Shown piece by piece: positions 59,771 to 64,000 of a stretch of DNA of 64,000 nt. Source of the DNA: Chloroflexota bacterium (GTDB lineage Bacteria; Chloroflexota; Dehalococcoidia; JACPEP01); assembly GCA_016183425.1 (NCBI GenBank), contig JACPEP010000007.1, forward strand, positions 1-64,000, written 5' to 3'. The position numbers were made by a program, and so were the translations under genes. Each line of letters starts with the position of its first letter. The first letter of the stretch is position 1. The notes beneath the pieces are model-generated. The model saw only the letters and a program-made list of their open reading frames with translations, was not told where the DNA came from and did not search any database.

Positions 59771-60604
59771 TCACACCGGGCCGGGTATGGGGTGGCGTGA
59801 GCAGAAGTCTGCCAGGGCCTCGGCCATACCACGTGCCGCAGCTTGGTTCTCAAGATGCAGGAAGTGCGTAGCGCCGGGGAGGACAAACCCTTCGGCGTGC
59901 GGCAGCCAGTCCAGCAGGAGTCGGTACGTCTCCTCGAACCGGGGAGAGAGGGCGACGCTCTCGCTGCCGAGCACGGCGAGGACTGGTTGGGTGATACGTC
60001 GTGCCTCCGCCTCGCCGAAGCTCCAGTCCAGCCATCCTGGTAGTTCCAGCTCGAACGAGGTCGCCGCATCTGTCACCGCCTGCACGAAGGCCCCCGGCAG
60101 GATCCGGTCGAGGACGGCGCGGTACCCCGGCCAACGTGCCTGCAGGAAATCGTCTACGATAACCGCTGCGGGTCCCTCCCGGTACCGTTGTTGGCCGCGC
60201 ACCAGCGAGTCTCGGTAGGACTGAGCGCTGGCTCCGACTATCAGCGCCGGCTCTAGCAAGGCCAGCGAGTGGACGACCTCCGGGTCGCCCAGCGCGAGCT
60301 GGAGGGCGATGCAGCCGCCTAAGGAGTGCCCGATGATATGCGCCTGCTCCACGTCTAGATGACGCAGCAGCGCACGGCAATCAGTAGCCTGCCGAGCGAT
60401 GCTAACGGTACCGGGCTTGTGGCTGCTGCCCATGTAGCCCCGGCGGCGGTAGGTGATAAGCCGGTAACCATGGGCCAAGCTGGGCTCGGCCAACAGGGGC
60501 CGGAAAGAGTCCGCGATGAGCGCACCGTGGATAAAAACCACCGGCTCACCTGAGCCGGAGACTTCGTACTCTAGCGTGATGCCGTTGACAACTGCCTTTT
60601 CCAC
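59771..60604 (-). CDS. Alpha/beta-hydrolase
   Basis: A 277-residue soluble alpha/beta-hydrolase fold protein. The nucleophile elbow is GHSLGG (serine near residue 93), the oxyanion motif HG in VVFIHGALIADSF, and the catalytic histidine in GATHFLHLEN near the C-terminus. Esterase, lactonase or C-C hydrolase activity is possible. Start is GTG with AGGAGG upstream; it overlaps the upstream small membrane protein gene by 34 bases. It lies 133 bases before the double-VOC gene on the same strand and could belong to the same pathway. Confidence 0.88.
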   Translation of the reverse strand: MEKAVVNGITLEYEVSGSGEPVVFIHGALIADSFRPLLAEPSLAHGYRLITYRRRGYMGSSHKPGTVSIARQATDCRALLRHLDVEQAHIIGHSLGGCIALQLALGDPEVVHSLALLEPALIVGASAQSYRDSLVRGQQRYREGPAAVIVDDFLQARWPGYRAVLDRILPGAFVQAVTDAATSFELELPGWLDWSFGEAEARRITQPVLAVLGSESVALSPRFEETYRLLLDWLPHAEGFVLPGATHFLHLENQAAARGMAEALADFCSRHPIPGPV

Positions 60605-60903
60605 ATGTCCTCCTCATTGGCCGATAAAACAAGCCACCGGGGACTACCATCATCGGAACCTAGTCCTTGCTGGCCCGACGTCGGGAGGGTAACCCATCTG
60701 CGGATTATGATACCTGTCCCGGTGATGGCCAAGGAGATAACGAGATCGCCCCACACGTAGAGGTCACCCCACCCGCTGATCTCGTCGGTGAGGATGGCGA
60801 CCAGGCCGAATCCGATAGCTGCGGCGAGGGCAGTTACTATCAACGCCCAAGGTCGCCCTATCACCAGCCCGACAATCAATCCCAAAAGAGGCAGCAGGTT
60901 CAT
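60571..60903 (-). CDS. Small membrane protein, unknown (110 aa)
   Basis: Two to three hydrophobic segments (LLPLLGLIVGLVIG, ALIVTALAAAIGFGLVAIL, LVISLAITGTGIIIRR) in the first 70 residues, then a polar tail of about 40 residues. No family is recognised. The 3' end overlaps the hydrolase gene by 34 bases, suggesting translational coupling if real. Confidence 0.5.
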   Translation of the reverse strand: MNLLPLLGLIVGLVIGRPWALIVTALAAAIGFGLVAILTDEISGWGDLYVWGDLVISLAITGTGIIIRRWVTLPTSGQQGLGSDDGSPRWLVLSANEEDMWKRQLSTASR

Positions 60904-60980
60904 GATGAGGCCATTCTAACAGGCTTGCGGGGTATGGGCAACTTTTTTGCCGTGGCCAATACTGGCTCACCATTCAGTTT

Positions 60981-61044
60981 GTAGAGTGGGGGGAACCCAC
61001 CTTCACTTTTTGTGATGGGTTTCGTTTCGCTTCACCCACCCTAC
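60981..61044. repeat. GTAG(A/G)GTGGG...CACCCTAC palindromic repeat, copy 1
   Basis: GTAGAGTGGGGGGAACCCAC ... TTCACCCACCCTAC forms an imperfect long hairpin. Two further copies are at 61936-62028 and 62255-62318. The gap 60904-61242 otherwise shows no supported gene. Confidence 0.7.
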
Positions 61045-61242
61045 GGCTGGAGACGGCTATGAGCCGGTATAACGCCTGACACGGACCGTGGACAAACGTC
61101 GCCTGGTCAGCTTCCGAAGCTCACTGCCCTCGCCATACCTTGCCCAGGTGAACAAGGCGCTGAAGATCCACCTGAACTTGAAATAGGGCGCTTGGTGCAT
61201 TGAGCCTGGGGTATCGCGAGCTAGCGACCTATTACAGAGATC

Positions 61243-61280
61243 CCCGGGCTAACGGCGCAGAGAACACTCGTGTGGGATAG
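61243..61280. repeat. Left direct repeat flanking hicBA
   Basis: This 38-base segment beginning CCCGGGCTAACG and ending GTGTGGGATAG matches 61872-61909 at 33 of 38 positions in the same orientation. The two bracket the hicBA pair. Confidence 0.65.
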
Positions 61281-61375
61281 GGAAAGACTGCATATGCGCC
61301 GGATATCCAAGGGGCACATCAAACTGATTCCAGCGTAGGAGGGCAATCCGAGCCGAGGAAGAATACCTACAGGAA

Positions 61376-61610
61376 TTATCTTCGACCCACAGCTTGTAAG
61401 AATTCCTCTTCGCCAATCTCAAGCTGCTTGATAATATCTGAAAGCAGGTAGGGGCTGATAGTTTTAGCAGGATGAATCGGGATGGGGGGCCCGACGGCAA
61501 TCCTCACGGTGAAATATAGCGTGGCTGCCCTTTTGTCGAACCCTCTCGAAACCCAATGTCTGGAGACCTCTAACTACCTCCTTCGCCTTAAGAGAAGGCA
61601 GTCTGGTCAT
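61376..61610 (-). pseudogene. hicA: HicA-type toxin gene with a frameshift
   Basis: The frame from ATG 61610 reads MTRLPSLKAKEVVRGLQTLG, then FERVRQKGSHAIFHRED, a standard double-stranded-RNA-binding-like HicA mRNA interferase with the active histidine in GSH. At the run of six G (plus strand 61484-61489) the frame shifts to an early stop. One base fewer restores PIPIHPAKTISPYLL, SDIIKQLEIGEEEFLQAVGRR and a stop at 61376, the rest of a normal HicA. So the gene is inactivated by a one-base insertion in a homopolymer, is phase-variable, or reflects a sequencing error. The ATG overlaps the hicB stop (ATGA). Confidence 0.8.
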
Positions 61611-61819
61611 ATAGCAACTGTGACCTTCTTCGCATCAATTTCCTCCGGGATCTCCTCACCCCGCTCTTTGCGGTACTCGAGGCAAAGCTCAAGCACCTCT
61701 TTGATATTGGCTAGGCACTCCTCATAAGTCTCGCCCTGAGCATGGGCTTCCGGGATAAGAGGGCAATTGGCTATATGAAATCCGTCTGGTGCTTTTCTCA
61801 CGACAACCGTATACTCCAT
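61607..61819 (-). CDS. hicB: HicB-family antitoxin
   Basis: A 70-residue antitoxin of the short HicB type. MEYTVVVRKAPDGFHIANCPLIPEAHAQGETYEECLANIKEVLELCLEYR is the degraded RNase H-like fold found in HicB, without a C-terminal DNA-binding domain. ATG 61819 follows AGGAGG at about 7 bases. It precedes and overlaps hicA by 4 bases, the antitoxin-first order seen in many hicBA loci. Expected to neutralise the HicA toxin. Confidence 0.88.
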   Translation of the reverse strand: MEYTVVVRKAPDGFHIANCPLIPEAHAQGETYEECLANIKEVLELCLEYRKERGEEIPEEIDAKKVTVAI

Positions 61820-61871
61820 CCCTTTCCTCCTGACCAACCCCATTATAGCACACTCTCTGAAGAACCCTGTT

Positions 61872-61909
61872 CCCGGGCTAACGACGCAGAGAATCCGGGT
61901 GTGGGATAG
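61872..61909. repeat. Right direct repeat flanking hicBA
   Basis: Matches 61243-61280 (33 of 38 bases, same orientation). It is immediately followed by copy 2 of the GTAGGGTGGG palindromic repeat. Confidence 0.65.
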
Positions 61910-61935
61910 ACTCAGGATTAGCATAGCAAGAGTAT

Positions 61936-62028
61936 GTAGGGTGGGTGGAGCGCAGCGGAACCCACCTTCACTTTTTGTGGTGGGTTTCGTTTCCTCCAGA
62001 GGCGGACAGGTCACTTCACCCAACCTAC
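61936..62028. repeat. GTAG(A/G)GTGGG...CACCCTAC palindromic repeat, copy 2
   Basis: Begins GTAGGGTGGGTGGAGCGCAG and ends TTCACCCAACCTAC, sharing AACCCACCTTCACTTTTTGT with copy 1 but carrying an extra internal segment (CCTCCAGAGGCGGACAGG). The gap 61820-62320 holds this, the two hairpins at 62178-62242 and copy 3, and no gene. Confidence 0.7.
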
Positions 62029-62177
62029 GATCTGGCAACAACCGTGTTTAGCACCGTGTGCGGCTATGGTGCAAAGAGGGGCCGCCTGTCTTTGACATTC
62101 GTGGTGACAAGGTAAGGGAATCCTTCATTAGGATAACGCTGAAAATCCGGCATCCTGTCCCCTCAGGAACATTCGGC

Positions 62178-62242
62178 AGGTCGGGTTAGGAAACCCGACC
62201 TACTTAACTTAACTATCAAGTAGGGCAGGTTTCCCAACCTGC
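62178..62242. repeat. Pair of short REP-like hairpins
   Basis: AGGTCGGGTT (62178-62187) pairs with AACCCGACCT (62192-62201). GCAGGTT (62225-62231) pairs with AACCTGC (62236-62242). They lie between copies 2 and 3 of the GTAGGGTGGG repeat. Confidence 0.6.
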
Positions 62243-62254
62243 TCTGCCCAGTTT

Positions 62255-62318
62255 GTAGAGTGGGGGGAACCCCCCTTCACTGTTTGTGGTGGGTTTCGTT
62301 TCACTTCACCCACCCTAC
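62255..62318. repeat. GTAG(A/G)GTGGG...CACCCTAC palindromic repeat, copy 3
   Basis: Almost identical to copy 1 (60981-61044), including the preceding CAGTTT. It ends just before the stop of the nitrilase-family gene. Confidence 0.7.
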
Positions 62319-62320
62319 GG

Positions 62321-63181
62321 CTACCCCTCCTCCCCTATCCTCCGGTACATGCCGGGCACCCGCCACCTGGGGAGGTAAAAGAGGCTTTGGGCCTCTTTCT
62401 CGATCTCTTCCGCCACCGCTATGGTAGCCACTGCCAGCCCCTCCGCCTCGTCCCCCGTCTCGGCCACGATGTGGCCCCGGGGGTCGACGATGAGGCTGTG
62501 GCCGTAGTAGTCCGTCTCTCCTTGGTCGCAGAGGCCCACCTGGTTAGAGGCGATGAACCAACGGCGGTTCTCCAGGGCCCGAGTGCGGCTGAAAAGGTCG
62601 TAGAAGTAGCTTGTCGTCTTGCCCCGGGCGGTGGGCATGACCAGGATTTGGGCGCCGGCCAGGGTCAGCTCCCGCGTTGACTCCGGGAAGGCCTGGTCCC
62701 AGCAGATGAGGAGCCCCACCCGGCCCAGGGGGGTGCTGACCACCTCCCAGGACCGGCCGGGGCGGAATATGTTCCGCTCGTCTCCAGGGAGGTGCACCTT
62801 GCGGTAGACGGCGGCCAACCCCTCCGGCCCCACCATCACCGCCGAGTTGAAGAGGGTAGGTACATGGTTGGCCGGCCCCACCTCCGTCATGCCAAAGACG
62901 ATATACATCCCCTTTTCGCGGGCTTGCTCTGTGAGAAGCTGGGTGCTCTCTCCCGGCACCGGCTCGGCGTTGCGGTGATGATACTCCAACTCCTCCGGGG
63001 TGAACTGGTGGTCCAGGCTGTAGAGATACCCCTGGAGGGACTGCTCCGGAAAGACCACCAGGCGAGCCCCCTTCTCCGCCGCCTCCTCCAGGAACTCCAG
63101 ATACCGTTTCAGGTTCCTCCCTTTGTCGTGGACAACTCGCATGGCCGCGGCGGCCACTGTGACCGGCCCTTTCTCCGCCAT
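62321..63181 (-). CDS. Carbon-nitrogen hydrolase (nitrilase superfamily)
   Basis: A 286-residue cytoplasmic amidohydrolase. The catalytic triad is visible: glutamate in VVFPEQSLQGYL (about residue 46), lysine in VYRKVHLPGDE and cysteine in LLICWDQAFPE. The C-terminal GHSLIVDPRGHIVAETG strand is typical. N-carbamoyl amino acid amidase, beta-ureidopropionase and aliphatic amidase are all possible. ATG follows GGGAGCTACCT. It is separated from the hydrolase/VOC cluster by the repeat-rich hicBA segment, so a link to that pathway is only suggestive. The divergent binding-protein gene begins 268 bases away. Confidence 0.92.
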   Translation of the reverse strand: MAEKGPVTVAAAAMRVVHDKGRNLKRYLEFLEEAAEKGARLVVFPEQSLQGYLYSLDHQFTPEELEYHHRNAEPVPGESTQLLTEQAREKGMYIVFGMTEVGPANHVPTLFNSAVMVGPEGLAAVYRKVHLPGDERNIFRPGRSWEVVSTPLGRVGLLICWDQAFPESTRELTLAGAQILVMPTARGKTTSYFYDLFSRTRALENRRWFIASNQVGLCDQGETDYYGHSLIVDPRGHIVAETGDEAEGLAVATIAVAEEIEKEAQSLFYLPRWRVPGMYRRIGEEG

Positions 63182-63448
63182 AGGTAGCTCCCTTCTCCAA
63201 TAAGGCTGTCAGGCTGCCATGATAGCACGCATGTCGTGGTTCAATCAATATATTGTTGTACGGGTAGCGTCTCAACGATTCATGCTTTAGTTTAGGGCTT
63301 GCCTTCGGTGCGGAGACTTTGGTCTTTGTGACTATACCACGTGCAACACCCTCTTGACAGTAGTCGCGGACTGGTAGTACATTCGGCTCATCTCGGTGCT
63401 CACGCAGCACTGGGGAAAATTAGGTTTTGAAGGAGTTTGGAGATTTAG

Positions 63449-64000
63449 ATGGCACAGGAAAACAACTACTGGACGGAGGTTTTTCACAAAAGAATATCCC
63501 GTCGGCGAGCGCTAGGGGTGGCTGCCCGGGCCAGTCTGGGCGTAGCGGGAGCGGCCCTTTTAGGGTGCGCCGCCACCCCTGCCCCCACGCCCACTAAGGC
63601 CCTGGCAGTCTCACCGGCCGCCGCTACCCCCACTCTCAGACCAGCTGTTACTTCTACGCCGGTGGCAAAAACCTTAGATAAGCTTGTGATAGCCCATACC
63701 AGGGACATACCCAGTCTTGACCCGCAAGTACAGTCGGGAAATATCTCACAAGGCGGATACTGGGATATGCTCACCGACACCCTGGTGACTTTGGCTCGGG
63801 AGGAAGAGAGCCTCAAACTGGTGCCCGGTTTAGCCACCAGTTGGAAGGTCATGGAGGACGACCCCAGGACCTGGGAGTTCAAGCTGAGGCAGGGGGTAAA
63901 GTTCCACAACGGGGAAGAGTTTGACGCCGACACGGTGGTCTATAACATCGATCGCAACAAAGACCCGGTGCTCAAGCTTAACATGATGCCATATGTTAAG
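63449..64000 (+). CDS. Family 5 substrate-binding lipoprotein, N-terminal part (cut by window end)
   Basis: The first 184 codons of an open frame running off the window. The signal NNYWTEVFHKRISRRRALG with lipobox ALLGC (C40) is followed by a Pro/Thr/Ala linker (to about residue 72) and family 5 segments KLVIAHTRDIPSLDPQ and KLRQGVKFHNGEEFDADTVVYNI. The linker and RDIPSLDP/RDVPTLDG match make it closest to the protein at 43898-45577, not to the two in the flavoprotein array. It is transcribed rightward, so permease and ATPase genes may follow beyond 64000. AGGAG lies 14 bases upstream and GGAG closer. Confidence 0.9.
   Translation, partial: MAQENNYWTEVFHKRISRRRALGVAARASLGVAGAALLGCAATPAPTPTKALAVSPAAATPTLRPAVTSTPVAKTLDKLVIAHTRDIPSLDPQVQSGNISQGGYWDMLTDTLVTLAREEESLKLVPGLATSWKVMEDDPRTWEFKLRQGVKFHNGEEFDADTVVYNIDRNKDPVLKLNMMPYVK

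Noticed and set aside
61249-61500. Minus-strand frame overlapping the 3' half of hicA
   Set aside because: It is a third reading frame; the HicA-like residues are restored only by a one-base change in the frames described for hicA.

Overview
The window is high-GC bacterial DNA with a gene content that points to Chloroflexota, most likely a Dehalococcoidia or SAR202-like lineage (moderate confidence, inferred from family content only). The signs are oligopeptide-type binding lipoproteins with an N-terminal YW...SRRR twin-arginine signal, a CIRCE-controlled groESL operon, split 2-hydroxyacyl-CoA dehydratase activase-type genes, a DUF1326-DUF2182 pair, many GTG starts with strong Shine-Dalgarno sites, and abundant dispersed palindromic repeats. 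No ribosomal RNA or CRISPR array is visible. Four tRNA genes are present: Pro-GGG, Ser-GCU, Pro-UGG and Arg-CCG.

Region by region: 1-6.0 kb holds a plus-strand housekeeping run (thrS without the TGS domain, a ResA/TlpA-like thioredoxin, ResB, an unknown protein, alr). 6-12.5 kb is a patchwork of repeats, an orphan UPF0175-like antitoxin, tRNA-Pro, a GAF/HD-GYP protein, an orphan xanthine-dehydrogenase-type molybdenum subunit and a REP-associated tyrosine transposase that carries a 28-bp palindrome in frame. 12.7-16.5 kb holds recA-recX, an MmgE/PrpD protein, a GNAT acetyltransferase and a zinc ribbon protein. 16.7-18.8 kb is groES-groEL with CIRCE. 18.9-21.6 kb encodes a two-subunit, apparently cytoplasmic DMSO-reductase-family enzyme. 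21.8-30.8 kb holds two loci of the activase / COG3580-COG3581-like family: a single gene ahead of rnhB-yraN, and a five-gene operon of radical SAM protein, two cysteine-motif proteins, ASKHA ATPase activase and plsX. 31-40 kb has a polyprenol-kinase-like protein, an M20 amidohydrolase, a membrane-anchored P-loop/TPR protein with near-identical repeats, a 145-bp MITE-like element, then fmdB-type, dtd, nadC, miaB, PHP and tRNA genes. 40.5-43.7 kb holds an MFS transporter and an AT-richer secreted beta-helix protein.

43.9-64 kb looks like an accessory catabolic region. It has four twin-arginine lipoprotein binding proteins of the oligopeptide (family 5) type with no permease or ATPase gene nearby, a Pht5-like (4,5-dihydroxyphthalate decarboxylase family) protein, the DUF1326-DUF2182 pair, four paralogous flavoproteins, two VOC proteins, an alpha/beta hydrolase and a nitrilase-family amidohydrolase. 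The flavoproteins, VOC proteins and two binding proteins form one eight-gene minus-strand array that reads as a two-fold repeated module, and each flavoprotein carries the same C-x6-C-x2-C-x3-C motif just after its DATG motif. I consider this array and the split activase operon the best candidates for an undescribed system. A hicBA toxin-antitoxin cassette bracketed by imperfect direct repeats, with a frameshift at a six-base homopolymer in hicA, lies near the right edge. The last gene, a binding protein, runs off the window.
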